A stretch of 64,000 nucleotides of DNA from Lineus longissimus. Its lineage: Eukaryota > Nemertea > Pilidiophora > Heteronemertea > Lineidae. Below, piece by piece: positions 16,501 through 28,153 of the stretch; within the stretch, counting starts at the first letter, position 1, and each line of letters begins with the position of its first letter. The notes under the pieces were generated by a model, which was not told the DNA's origin, searched no databases, and worked only from the letters and a program-made list of their open reading frames with translations. Location of the stretch: positions 1,924,501-1,988,500 of the forward strand of contig NC_088311.1 of NCBI RefSeq assembly GCF_910592395.1, in the 5' to 3' direction. A program made the position numbers and the translations under genes.

Positions 16501-17159
16501 TAGCTAGGTTCATTAACAGTGAATTCTTTTGTTTAACCTTGTCACTATGAGTTGATTTGAAATTTAGATATACTGAAAATGCCTGAGATTTTAAGTCCTG
16601 TGGAGTGCCTTCACAGAGTGTCCACTCCAGGCCCATATTCTGTTGAAGGAGTTCTGGAAGTACCTGTTCAGTGCTGGGTGGGCACCAATGGATAATTTGA
16701 GTTCCTGTATATGGGACCTATTGGTTAAAATCACACAGCAGCTGGCAGTAGTATAACGCAAAAGTTGGTCGAATGTTTGTGTCAAATTTCTAATGCCTCT
16801 CTAAATCACTGATGTTATAAGCGATCTTGGTATACAATACATTGCGACAGCTGTGCAGTAACTCTCACAATTCCTACTTTAAATTTTGCTTTGGAATAAT
16901 TATTAAGTTATGAAGAGATTTATGTAAGTTGACACGCTTTAGTAGTGCAAGGGGCCTGAAAGATGCAGCTCTAAAAAAATTAAATTCAATGTAAAAAGAT
17001 TGAAAAATTATTACTTATAAACTTTTGTGAAATACCCAACGCTGTACTTTTGTGGTGAATGTTGTCCAAAACATTATCAATAGAACTTCTAATTTTATAC
17101 ACTGCATCAAGTCAGAATTATTTTTAATATGAGTGTAACCGAAAGTTTAAAACTTGTTC

Positions 17160-17165
17160 AATAAA
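17160..17165 (+). terminator. Polyadenylation signal of TOPORS
   Basis: A canonical AATAAA lies about 730 bp after the TOPORS stop in AT-rich sequence, just before the tandem array that begins near 17210. It is the best candidate for the end of the TOPORS 3' UTR. Confidence 0.6.
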
Positions 17166-17211
17166 CAGTGTAATGATTTTGAGAAAATGTGATTTGACTT
17201 GTATCTGAGGA

Positions 17212-17866
17212 TCTATGAGATGAGACAGTCACAGCCAGGCCGAATCAGTCCTGGCTGCTCCACCGTATTGGCAACATGATGAGAGAGATGAGACAGTCAC
17301 AGCCAGGCCACACCAATCTTGCTGGCTGCTCTGCCAAGTTGTCAACATGGTGAGAGAGATGAGACAGTCACAGACAGGCCGAATCAGTCCTGGCTGCTTC
17401 ACCGTGTTGGCAACATGATGAGAGAGATGAGACGGTCACAGCCAGGCTGAATCAGTCCTGGCTGCTCTTCCAAGTTGTCAACATGGTGAGAGAGATGAGG
17501 AAGTCACAGCCAGGCCGAATCAGTCCTGGCTGCTCCACCGTGTTGGCAACATGATGAGAGAGATGAGACGGTCACAGCCAGGCCGAATCAGTCCTGGCTG
17601 CTACACCGTGTTGACATGGTGAGGGAGATGAGACAGTCACAACCAGGCCAAATCAGTCCTGGCTGCTCTGCCAAGTTGTCAACATGGTGAGAGAGATGAG
17701 GCAGTCACAGCAAGGCCACATCAATCCTGGCTGCTCCACTGTGTTGACAACATGATGAGAGAGATGAGACAGTCACAGCCAGGCCAATTCAGTCTTGGCT
17801 GCTCTGCCCAGTTGTCAACATGGTGAGAGAGATGAGGCAGTCACAGCCAGGCCGAATCCCTTGAGG
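17212..17866. repeat. Tandem array, about 9.5 copies of a 67-68 bp unit with alternating subtypes
   Basis: Each unit begins agatgagacagtcacag and contains AGCCAGG, about 10 bases, then CCTGGCT, a 7-bp inverted repeat able to form a small hairpin. Units mostly alternate between a form ending gcaacatgatg and one ending gtcaacatggtg, so the array looks like a roughly 136-bp dimer (higher-order) repeat that lost alternation near 17600-17700. It ends in a partial unit at about 17866. No coding function is seen; it lies just beyond the TOPORS polyadenylation signal. Confidence 0.9.
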
Positions 17867-17883
17867 TCCCATGTACAAACCAT

Positions 17884-18065
17884 GAAAGAACTACGCCATC
17901 GCCATCTTCAGGGCAAGGTAGGAACTGAAAGTACCTCTTTGGTCTTTTCAGTTCTTCCTTTGCCCTGAAGATGGCGATGGCGTAGTTCAGGACTTTAAGG
18001 TCTCACTTGCCGGTGGGGAGGCCAGGCCTACCTACCTCCAAAAATGACGCGACGTCATTTCATGC
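17884..18065. repeat. 182-bp repeat with a 101-nt near-perfect hairpin, copy 1
   Basis: Bases 17888-17930 and 17946-17988 form inverted arms of 43 bp around a 15-base loop; the outer 29 bp are perfect. The remainder of the unit reaches a TGACG...CGTCA inverted end and TTTCATGC. A second copy of the same length lies 819 bp downstream with about six substitutions and no indels (about 97% identity). No target-site duplication could be defined, so it could be a foldback element or MITE, or a locally duplicated hairpin RNA locus. Confidence 0.85.
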
Positions 18066-18702
18066 ATACCCCAGTTTCAGCGGCTGTTAACTTGGCAGTA
18101 CCTTACTCTAACACAAACCTATGGCTATACATTTCTGAACAGCTTGTCACTTTTAGAATACACCTGGCCTAGTTTCAATGTCGTCTAGACATACAGTCAT
18201 GCATAGACTGATGTAACACAATGCATGAATTACTCTGTATGTTAACGCAAATTTGAACAATTTCACCTTTATGCCTTATAACTTCAAGATTAACAAGGAT
18301 GGTGAAAAAAAATTTCATACACATCTACTCATCACCTTGAGAAAGCCAACTGACGACTATTTCAATCTTTTATATAAAATAGGCTGTCGTTGCAGCTTTT
18401 GTTTGAGTTTTTTGCCCTCGAAATTTTACCTTGAGAACATGTGCAATCACACAGGAACCAGTTGATGTCAACATCATCTTGATCCTGGCCTCCTCACTGG
18501 CTATTGAGACCTTGGGTCGACAAATTTCCCCTTTAACAACAGACTTCCGCTTTAATACCTTCAGCGCCGAACCACGTAGATCTACGTGGCCCAAATCCCC
18601 CCCCTCTTTGAGCTGGTTATCGGAGTCTGAATCTGATAATAGGCGACAACATACGGTGTCGCACCACAGCCTTACAGCTGTGGAGCTAAATTACTACTTC
18701 AC

Positions 18703-18884
18703 GAAAGAACTACGCCATCGCCATCTTCAGGGCAAGGTAGGAACTGAAAGTACCTCTTTGGTCTTTTCAGTTCTTACTTTGCCCTGAAGATGGCGATGGC
18801 GTAGTTCAGAACTTTAAGGTCTCACTAGCCGGTGGGGAGGCCACGCCTACCTGCCTCCAAAAATGACGCAACGTCATTTCATGC
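18703..18884. repeat. 182-bp repeat with a 101-nt near-perfect hairpin, copy 2
   Basis: The arms are 18707-18749 and 18765-18807. In this copy the only imperfections in the arms are two positions that would be G-U pairs if transcribed from the plus strand, so a 43-bp RNA stem is intact. Directly after it, the phrase ACATGTGCAATGTCACAGG resembles one at about 18437-18460, so the duplication includes more than the hairpin. The copy ends 55 bp before the TATA box of the downstream proteinase gene. Confidence 0.85.
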
Positions 18885-18939
18885 CCTCAAAACATGTGCA
18901 ATGTCACAGGAACCAGTCTCTGTCAACTTCCTGTTGAGC

Positions 18940-18947
18940 TATAAATA
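18940..18947 (+). promoter_or_regulatory. TATA box of the cysteine proteinase gene
   Basis: TATAAATA, followed by a GC-richer stretch, lies about 320 bp before the proteinase start codon at 19263. A transcript start near 18970 would leave a 5' leader of about 290 bases, with no intron required. Housekeeping genes elsewhere in the window lack such a box, in keeping with a regulated tissue-specific secreted enzyme. Confidence 0.5.
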
Positions 18948-19262
18948 GCAAGCAGGGCCTGCTCACCGCGTAAGTGCACAGAAGAAGCTGGTATTTTCCT
19001 CAAATAATTGTCAGAGCTACCCCTTCACAAAATACCTCGGACATTTAGATTTGAACAAGTAGCAATAGGGATAGAGTAGGCCCATCTGTATCCATGGTAA
19101 TCGCCCGAGATTGAAGAACTAGGTTTTTTTTAGGGTATAATCCCGACGTGATCACCACTGGCTAGTGAGATCAAAGTCTCACTCCGTTGCGTGGCGGATA
19201 GGGTCGAGGTTACCTGGACCTACAGTCACCTGATATTTTTATGTCATCATGTGATCAGCAAG

Positions 19263-22200
19263 ATGGCAGCTATCACTACCAGTCTAGTTGTGATTTCTGT
19301 GCTAGCTCTTTTTGCAGGTAATTTTGGCATTTCCAATCATATATTTTCAATATTTCTGGGTTTCATTTGTTTTACCTAGTATGGCCTACCTACTGCTAGA
19401 TCAATTGCACCTCATAGGTTGATACTAAATGATGAGTTTGTAAAATTGTATTTGGTGGTTTGACACATATAGGCATGCAATTCATTCATGATGGAATGTA
19501 CAGGGTGTACCAAAACATTTTCGTTGTATGTGGCAGGAGACGGAAGTCACGAGGCCTAACAAAGTTATGACAGGAGGGCAACTCTGGGTTAAAATTTACA
19601 ATCCCCGATCGGAAATGACGTAGTTTGATCGCATTCAACTATAAATCCATTGAACAGTGGTGCTTCGTTAGTCAACCGATGACCTTTTTTTGGGGTGTAA
19701 ATGGGGATTGTAAACTCGTTCCCAACTCTTACTCTGTAAGTCATCACTACAGTGTCACAACAAAAAGTAATAAGTATGTGAGCCTTCCTTGCCATGGCTG
19801 ACGTAGGTTTGCTGACATTTGACACTATGACTATTAGTCGACAGACAGGACAATTTTTAGTTACCGGGACTCAATGTTAGGAGGAACTTTCTCCTGGAGT
19901 GATTGTCTGAGATTGATTGGCAATTAAGCCAAATGACGTTCAACCCTGATTTAAAACAACATCCATTCTACAATTGGCTGCAGTTGTTTCTTCATAATTC
20001 CAGGTTGCTGCAATGGAGCCACGTTGTTCTTCAAAAGTGCTGAACCACCAACATGGGGTGATGCCTATCAAGTTTCTGCCACCCTTCATTTACCATATGC
20101 TGAAATCGAGGAACCCATCTATGCCTTTTATGATGCCAAGGCAAAAATGAGTCGAATTGACTATTACAATGGTAAAGATCATTATTTGGAAACACGATAG
20201 GGATCTGCATCCCAAGAGGTGGCACTGATTTTCAATAGGGTAAACATCAGTACTCTGACAAAAATGTTATCATGTCTCAGTCAAACAATGCAATACCCTA
20301 GTGACTGTCAGCACCATGTATAATAATTGGCGGCTGTCGTTTTGCTGGTACCTTATTGCCAATGCACCAACATGTTGGGCAATTATCTGGTGATGTCACA
20401 CTTTTCAGCATGTGATCTGGTCATCCAGACAGTCTGACCTCAAAAGGGACGATTGTTGTCTCGGCCTTACAATACATGGGTTTCTTTTATTCTAACTTTT
20501 GACCAGGTGGTTATGTGTAGGATCATGAAAGGAAGCCTTTTAGTTGCAATGATGCATTCAAATTTAGTCTTTGATTTCAATGATTATTTCAATAAATATG
20601 TATAAGATGAATCCCTGTCAATGATCTGGCATTATTGGAACATGTGCCCTTGTTGACATTTTGATGTTGGATGTCATATCCATTGTGGATATAAGGTCCG
20701 CTGTGGATGTTGGCTGTGGGATACTGGCCGTTGGATGTTGCATCGACTGTTAGTGTTATATTCTCTCATGGATATTGCAACCGTCATTGATTTTGGCTGC
20801 TGGATGTTGCATCTATCATGGATCTGTCGTGGTTGTTTGAGGAATGATCTTACACAAAGATTGGTGATTTTAAGCAATGGTTTTACCTTTCAAGCTGTAG
20901 TCTCCACTATCCAGCGAGCTGATCAAGGCAACTTTGGAAAGAGCTACAAGGTGGCACCAATGTCCGACTACACCGCTTTCAATAAGAAGACATGCTTCCT
21001 TGTGAATGGCACGAAAAATGCCACAGTCACCATTCAGGCACCTCTTCCTGATCTTAAAGGCTACATGGTATGTTGAAGGTGTGATGAAGTGTCATAGCCC
21101 AGAAACCTTTTCAAGATTCTGATGGTTGCAGTAGTAGATCTAAAAGTTGCAGTTTCTGTTTACAATGTTTAGGGTGAAATGTCACCCTTTTATTGACCCA
21201 ATCTGCAAATATAATCTGTCGGGTCAAATACCACAATTCAGTCACTTCCTACCTGCATATTTTACATGTGTATGTGAACATTGTCTTTAAAATGGGATTG
21301 TCAAACACCATTTCCTTCTTTTCCAGAGATCATAAATTTTCATTTTCTTTTTTTAGTTTGTCCGATCTGAGAGCCTAAATGACATAGTCTGTGATGTGTG
21401 GCAAAATATCACAGTTAGTTTTGGTCGGAAAAGCGTATACACCATGTGGGTGGACAAGAAAACTCAGTCTCCAGTGAGGTACATCATGATGGGTTACGAC
21501 TCACTTTTAGGATCCCACTACGACAAATATGTGATTGATTATAAAAACTTCAACAATAAGGACAAGATATCCCCAACCACGTTTGCGCCTCCTAAGGGTA
21601 AGTACTATTATAACTTCAATACACCAGCACATGTTATTAATCCTTGACTAATCAACAAAAAAATTGGTATTGACTGTTGGTAGTAATTGTGTGTTAACTG
21701 GTATGTGTTGCAATACGCACTTACCAAACAACACAGTACTGTATATCATCAAATGCACTTTAACCACTATGACCTCTATTCTTGACCTCTATGTATCCTT
21801 TTTGTCATCAAAGGCCTAGGTTTCACACCAATTTTACGTTTATGTTGTGGAACAAAGTTGTCCAAGTTTTCCTTCTATTACAATAGGTATGACGTGTGGT
21901 GGATTCCCAGGTCCGGGAGCTGCTGAGCACCGCATCCTCCAAAACCCAATTAGCGAGTACGTCAACAATAACAATGAGCATATTGAGGAGATGTTTGACG
22001 GCTTCAAGAGGATGCACAAACCACAATACAAAAATGAGACTGAACACAATCATAGGAAGGACATATTCACACAAAACATTCGGTAAATACCTGACAAATG
22101 TAGATTCTTTGTTATTGCTATTTCGTGAATCATGATACCAAGGAAAATCACAAATTTCATCGAGACGAGACCCAGACACCTGGAACAGGATCTCCCATAT

Positions 22201-23652
22201 TTGTAACTGATGTCTTTGTTATCAAATTTCAGGTTCATTCATTCAAAGAACCGAGCTGGTCTTACGTATACACTGAAGGCCAACCACCTTGCAGACCGCA
22301 CCTCTGATGAGCTGAAATACATGAGGGGACGACTCCACTCAACAGGTTACAATGGTGGATTGCCATTTAACATGGAGGACTATAAAACCAACGACCTTCC
22401 AGACAGCCTTGATTGGAGGCTCTTTGGAGCTGTCACACCAGTTAAGGATCAGGCGGTGTGCGGTTCATGCTGGAGTTTTGGTACCACTGGGCATATTGAA
22501 GGAGCCTTGTTTATGAAGACAGGAAAACTGGTGCGGTTATCACAGCAGCATTTGATGGATTGTTCCTGGGGTGAAGGCAACAATGCTTGTGATGGCGGTG
22601 AGGACTTCCGGGCCTATCAATACATCATGAAGAACAAGGGTCTGAGCAGTGAGGAAGCTTACGGACCATACCTTGGACAGGTGTGTAAATCAGTCTTCTG
22701 AAGGTTGATCATGAGGCAGATCCTCAAGTTCCCCATTTTCCTTTGTCTTTCAGTTGCAATTGACCAGTTTTATACTGCTTTAGGCCCTGCAGTAAAAGCG
22801 ACATCACATTTGAAATAAAAACCTAGAAAAGCTAAACACATTGTGTACCTATTGAGTTGCAAGGTATAAAGCATCTTTCCTTCATTTAGAAGAGCCTCTT
22901 GGAATTAATTCTAAACCAGGGTAAATTTTCTTTGACCTTGTGTATTTTCAGGATGGCTTGTGTCATTCAAGAAATGTCAGCACAACAGTTAATCTGAGAG
23001 GATATGTCAATGTGACTTCTGGTGATCTAACTGCCCTAAAAGTTGCCGTTGCTAACCAGGGGCCAATATCTGTTGGTATTGATGCCTCCCACACATCACT
23101 AGCATTTTATTCAAATGGGGTGTATTATGAGCCAGATTGCCGTAAGTTTTCTATTTGGTTATACATCTTTTCATTCTTGTATGTTCTTATCTGTAATCCT
23201 CCAAAAAAGGCTGTCCTTGTAGAGTGACCATTTTTTCATGAAATTGTATTGAGAGGATATGGCATTTCTCCTTACCTTGTATTCAGAATCCCTCCACTAA
23301 GTGGGTCTTCATTAGCAAATGGTGAAGTCCCCGTTTCCTTTATGTTTAGGCTTGTCATATGAGCATGTGGCATCTTCAGGGTACTAGGTAGAGCCCATTC
23401 CTGGCCATTACCCAATTCCTCGCCATCATTCTGTGGCAGTATAATTATAGCTTTAGCTCTTTTTCAGGCAATGGTGTTGATGACCTGGATCATGCCGTCT
23501 TGGCCGTTGGTTATGGTGTCCTACATGGACAAGCATACTGGTTGGTGAAGAATTCCTGGTCGACCTACTGGGGGAACGACGGATACGTCCTGATGAGTCA
23601 AAAGAACAACAATTGTGGTGTGGCAACTCAACCTACTTTTGTGGTGTTGTAG
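19263..23652 (+). CDS. Secreted papain-family (C1A) proteinase, 26/29-kDa type
   Basis: Eight exons join in frame: 19263-19317, 20004-20171, 20895-21067, 21357-21597, 21887-22082, 22233-22680, 22952-23141, 23468-23652, giving 551 residues. The architecture matches the insect 26/29-kDa proteinase precursor (about 520 residues as I recall), in which an N-terminal domain of unusual sequence precedes a papain domain. Seen: a signal peptide (about 1-23, [19 protein letters not shown]), the N-terminal domain at about 24-250, a perfect ERFNIN propeptide motif at 265-284, and the mature domain from about 332 (LPDSLDWR). Catalytic residues are Gln351, Cys357 (CGSCWSF), His499 ([11 protein letters not shown]) and Asn519 (KNSW). 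All are present, so the enzyme should be active in lysosome, gut or haemocyte granules. It has a TATA box, unlike its neighbours. Confidence 0.93.
19318..20003. other. Proteinase intron 1 with a possible transposon remnant
   Basis: The intron holds tacagggtgtaccaaaac at about 19499-19516, a kind of sequence often seen at DNA-transposon ends, and a 12-bp inverted pair, tttacaatcccc at 19595-19606 and its complement at 19703-19714. No matching far terminus or target duplication was found, so this is only a suggestion. Confidence 0.3.
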
Positions 23653-23660
23653 AATCGTGC

Positions 23661-23666
23661 AATAAA
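23661..23666 (+). terminator. Polyadenylation signal of the proteinase gene
   Basis: AATAAA nine bases after the stop codon; use of it would give a very short 3' UTR. A second candidate, AATAAA near 24320, would give one of about 670 bases. Confidence 0.5.
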
Positions 23667-24877
23667 ACTTAAACTTCCTCATTGAATTCTTTAACAGACC
23701 AGATAACCTGGTACTGTTTAGGGTGTGAAAATTATCAACAGTGTTTGAAATTTCATCAAGGATTTTTGCAGCTGATTTGGTTCATTTTATGTTCTAAAAC
23801 TAAAATCATGTGGGCCATTGTTACCCAAAACAAGCCTATGATATGATGATTATTTGTAATTTTTTGTTTCAAGATGATTGGTTATATGATGATTAGAAAT
23901 GCTGATCTCAGTGCAAAGTTGACTTCTCCACAATTCCAAACAGATTGCATAATTTATGTTACACAGTGATATATTCATATTTGATTTGAGCTTTATGAGA
24001 TGAATGCTTTCAGTATTGCAGAAGAACACTTTTAATGTGACCACTGATGCATACGTGTATAAGTATTCTTACATGTAACTTGCTCTGCTGACACTATTCA
24101 TGGAATACGTCACCATGGCTGGCTTTGTAGTGCATCGAATCATTTTGATAACAGTTGTCAGTCAGAAATCGACATTGACATGGTTAATATGTGCTATGAC
24201 TTAAAAAGTGTATTTTGTAATTGTACATACCATGTTCAATTGATATAAACAATCGTATATAAATTTTTGTACAATCCTGAATTTAATAGAAATTTGTACA
24301 AGGAATAATTTTGATACGAAATAAATGACTATTATTTGATTATATCTGTCTACTTTGTACTGTTGTGATTCATCATTCAATTAGTCAGTGCTTTATTCCT
24401 GTAGTATGCAATGCACATGGAAAGATGTTGCTATCTGGACCCAGGAGGCAATCCTTTACTAAGCCAGGGGTAACTGTTTTCCAAGATTCAAGGGAGAAGA
24501 CTGGCGAGAACATGGTGGGCCAGATAAAGTGGTTGACTGGTGTCTATATCGAGACCATGTGCAACTATGCATGTATGAAAGTACTGTCCTCTGAAATGTC
24601 ATGTTCTTGAGTGCATAGTCATTGGGCGGATTGTCCAGTGACAAATGGGCCTTGGAGATGATCTGTCCCTTTGAATGTCATTGGACGTCTTATCGTAAAG
24701 GATGAGCTAGCCCTTGGATAAACTCCAGTCGGCAGGATTTTCCAGTTATGACAATGGATTCATGACTTCCCAGCCTTTTGTCAAACTGGTTGTTGAAACA
24801 GTACACTAGGACCTACTGTCTTACTCTAACCAATGAACAAGGCACAAAATATCAATATTACAGAAATAAATAGTACA
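23667..24877. other. Convergent intergenic stretch between the proteinase and CDK7
   Basis: Possible long 3' UTR of the proteinase up to about 24340, then about 500 bp with no gene, repeat or RNA recognised. Short open frames at 24365-24644 on both strands show no domain. Confidence 0.4.
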
Positions 24878-24883
24878 TTTATT
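24878..24883 (-). terminator. Polyadenylation signal of CDK7
   Basis: Reversed AATAAA (TTTATT on the plus strand), about 150 bp beyond the CDK7 stop at 25032, giving a short 3' UTR that stays clear of the convergent proteinase gene. Confidence 0.5.
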
Positions 24884-25031
24884 GTCTTTGAATTAGCATT
24901 ATTTAATCATACAATCACCCCAGTACGTGAAGTCTCAAACTCTCCCAAAACAATGTTGATCAAGTTTCTGGCAGTCAAATGTTCAGATCACAGTCCAAGA
25001 TGCTGAATGCTCTCACTTTCACGCAAACTGC

Positions 25032-28000
25032 TCAAAACATCAGTTTCTTTGCACAAGCTGAAAAGAGAAGAAGTTGAACTGAAACTTCTGAAATAGTTTC
25101 AACAAACTGTCCTAATTTGTTTATTTAGTAAAGTCTGTGAAGCATCGCTCACACCTATAAGATGATTTAGAACTCATTTGATAATCTCTCCAGAAAAGAA
25201 CTGCATTCGTCAGTGATATATATCCCATAAAGGCGCTTCACTTGTTTCAAGAAAGTGCTTCAGCTCAGAGCTATCAGTGATGGAGTACATGTAACATGTA
25301 CATCATGTCCACTGTCATACAACTTACCCGAATCCGACTCCTCCAACAACTTTCTTTTGAGGCTAACAGGCTGTGGTTGTGGCTCAGGGGCTTTGTATGG
25401 TTTGGGGAGGAGGTGACCAGGGGTTGGTGGGGGTTTATTGCCAAAGTACGGCATTTTCAAGGCCTGAAATAAAACAGCGGGGAGAACTTATAACAAGTTG
25501 ACCATGATGTCTAAATGTGAATGATAAGTTGATGTGAAGTTAGTTTCAAAGTTGCTTCGGTCAAGAAAGGACCTTTGTGTCATTAGGGTATGATTCAAAT
25601 TGGATATGATTCAACCTGGATATATTGGTGGTGGCAGAGTGGAAGGTCGTCTGTCACGTGGCAACCATGCTGCTTTGGTGCAGGCAAGTTTAGAAGAAGA
25701 CTAGATACGAAGCTTACCTCAGTGGCAGTGCATCTTCTAATAGGATCTAAACACAACATGCTCTCTAGAAATGCAATAAGATCTTTTCCAGCGGCAGTAA
25801 ATATCTGATCCAGGGGTTGCGACGACTGTTCTTTGAATTTGATGTAGTCAGGTAGCTTGGTCATGTTCTGCAATGGACACCATTGCATGAAAACAGGGAA
25901 TCACAAAATAATAATCTCAGGTTTATTTGGAGATTTGTGCTCCATAAAAGTGCTGAAAAACATTTGGAAGTCTTTGATTGGAAAAGTTGACACAGGAAAT
26001 TCTAAATTTCTTTGATAAAGTGGGTCATCATGCAACAGAGTTTGTCCACAAAATACCCAGACTTTTTCCACAAGGTTTTAACTTGATTAATTCCAACGGT
26101 CAGAGTGACTTGTACGCACTGACCAACTTCTCCTAATCATCTTTTCTGCAAATCTGAAAATGAACATACCGGCCAAGTCGTCTCGTCAGGTGATCCCATC
26201 ACCTGAAAGATTCTACTCAATTGGTCCAGATCTGTCTCTCCAGGGAGGAATGGCACTCTTAGTAAGAGTTCTGCAGCAATACATCCTGCTGCCCACACAT
26301 CCACACCAGTTCCATACATTCTAGCACCAAAAAGGAGTTCGGGACAACGATACCACCTGGAAGGAGAAATAAATTCTCCAGTACAAATAAAGTCTCCAGT
26401 ACAATTTGTAATTTCAGCCACAACAGCACAAAGGACTTTTAGTTGGTGTTCTCTTACCTTGTCACAACTTGATGAGTATAGACTCTATTAGGCGAGGCAT
26501 AATACTTGGCGAGACCAAAATCTCCTATCTTCAGGACACCATGTTCGTTGAGAAGTAAGTTATTTGGCTTCATATCCTGCAATGGAACAGGGGGCTAGCC
26601 TGAACATTTTGTTGAAAATACATCATTTTTATATCTATTTCTCTACCTCTTTTCATCCTGTCAACTGACGACAAATGATGATGGCTTTCGGGTTTTGGCC
26701 CTGGGATGAATGAAGCAGCAAAGGGCATACAGTTGAAAAGGACAGGGTATTTTCTCCTTTTGATGTGCAACGAAGTGAGATTTGAAAAACTGACCAAAAA
26801 CCCATCAATTTTGAAAATATCCCATTTACCCTATGCAAAATCCAGTGTTTATGGAGGTACTCCAATCCCTTAAATGTCTGCAGTAAGTAACTTTTGATAT
26901 ATGAATTAGTCAGGACGATATTGGTATCTTTTATGATGACCTGAAAAAAATCAAAAAGAAATTAGACCTGTCAAATAAATAATGAGGATTTAGGTCTAAT
27001 TACAACTTTTCCATCAAAAGGAAAATCTCTAATACTTTGAAGAATCAGAATACAATTACCAGGTTGAGAGTGAAAAGGTTGAAAGTCAGACAAAGTAGAC
27101 AATGTGATACTCACCTCTAGGTCTGTGTCCATGAAATCAAAAACTAAACTGACATTTGATCTGTGTCCAAATACATCTAACAGCTGAAATATAATATAAG
27201 ATGATTTAAACTGATCCCTCAGCACAAGTGCAAGTGTTATTTTACAATTTACTTTACATAGACTAAGACTTGCATAAACATGAACACTACCTTTTATCAT
27301 GATTATCCCTTTGCAGTTGTTCTCCTTACATAAGGTACATTTAAAGCAATTCAGATTTTCCACCTGAACCCAGTGAAGGTTGTGAGGATACTCACACCAA
27401 TGATGTTCGGATGAGCTATTTCCTGTAAGAGTTTGATCTCTCGGAGAGCTGTCCTGTTGATGCCGTCTGCTGCCTCCGCTCTTGTGCCAACTTTGATCTG
27501 AAAATGAAGAAAATCATAAGTTGAGGCTATCACCGCAAGTGCGCGATTGAGGTTTTGTCTTTTTCAAAAGTAATTATGTATCGTGTTTTAGAAGTCTCAG
27601 TCACCCTGATGAAATCATTCTCTTTCCCTCCTCTGCAATCAAAGTTGTACAGTCTTTCAGCTGTTACTGATTCAACAAACAATTCTACCATGCTAACTGG
27701 TACTTTCTCAAGCTTTTCTGTTCTCACCTTTTTCACTGCTACAATTCTGTCATTGTTGAGGGTATCTTTGGCTTTGTAAACAGTAGCAAACTGGAAAAGG
27801 AAAAATGTATTAATGAAGATGTACGAGAACCGTACAGTATGCATGAATCGGCCATCCTGAGGATATCCGGAGTTGATGTTTGCTTCTTCGGCTCTGTATT
27901 CCCTTCGGCTCTGTACTCCCATGATCATACATCTACATGTATATTCTGGATGGCCAGCTCCGACTGGTGGTGGCGATGTCGGGATGTAGTACGCACTTTC

Positions 28001-28153
28001 TGGCAAACCTTTAAAATAGCAATGAATAGCTTGGTTTATTTCATGTGTAGACTCTACAAAGCTTAAGGTCTACTATCTTACCTGTCCTTCACCGAGAAAA
28101 CCAATCTTTTCGTATCTTTTTCGTCTTTCTTGGAGCGCTTTATCACCACCCAT
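25032..28153 (-). CDS. CDK7: Cyclin-dependent kinase 7, catalytic subunit of CAK/TFIIH
   Basis: Ten exons in coding order: 28082-28153, 27728-27790, 27396-27497, 27115-27183, 26830-26940, 26458-26576, 26170-26356, 25718-25867, 25328-25463, 25032-25057; 344 residues against 346 in human. CDK7 with cyclin H and MAT1 activates cell-cycle CDKs and, in TFIIH, phosphorylates the RNA polymerase II tail. Seen: glycine loop [14 protein letters not shown] lysine K44, the CDK7 signature [13 protein letters not shown] (in place of PSTAIRE), HRDMKPNN (D140), DFG 158-160, and T-loop [16 protein letters not shown] with the two regulatory sites S167 and T173 (human S164 and T170). The usual APE triad reads CPE (C183). 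The 26-bp last exon encodes the conserved end AKKLMF, matching human PKKLIF, so reading through the previous donor is unlikely. Head to head with RTF2. Confidence 0.97.

Noticed and set aside
17212-17866. CRISPR-like regular array
   Set aside because: Units are contiguous degenerate tandem copies without unique spacers, in an animal genome.
25260-25327. CDK7 ending by read-through of the exon 9 donor
   Set aside because: The extension has no similarity to CDK7, whereas splicing to 25032-25057 restores the conserved AKKLMF end.
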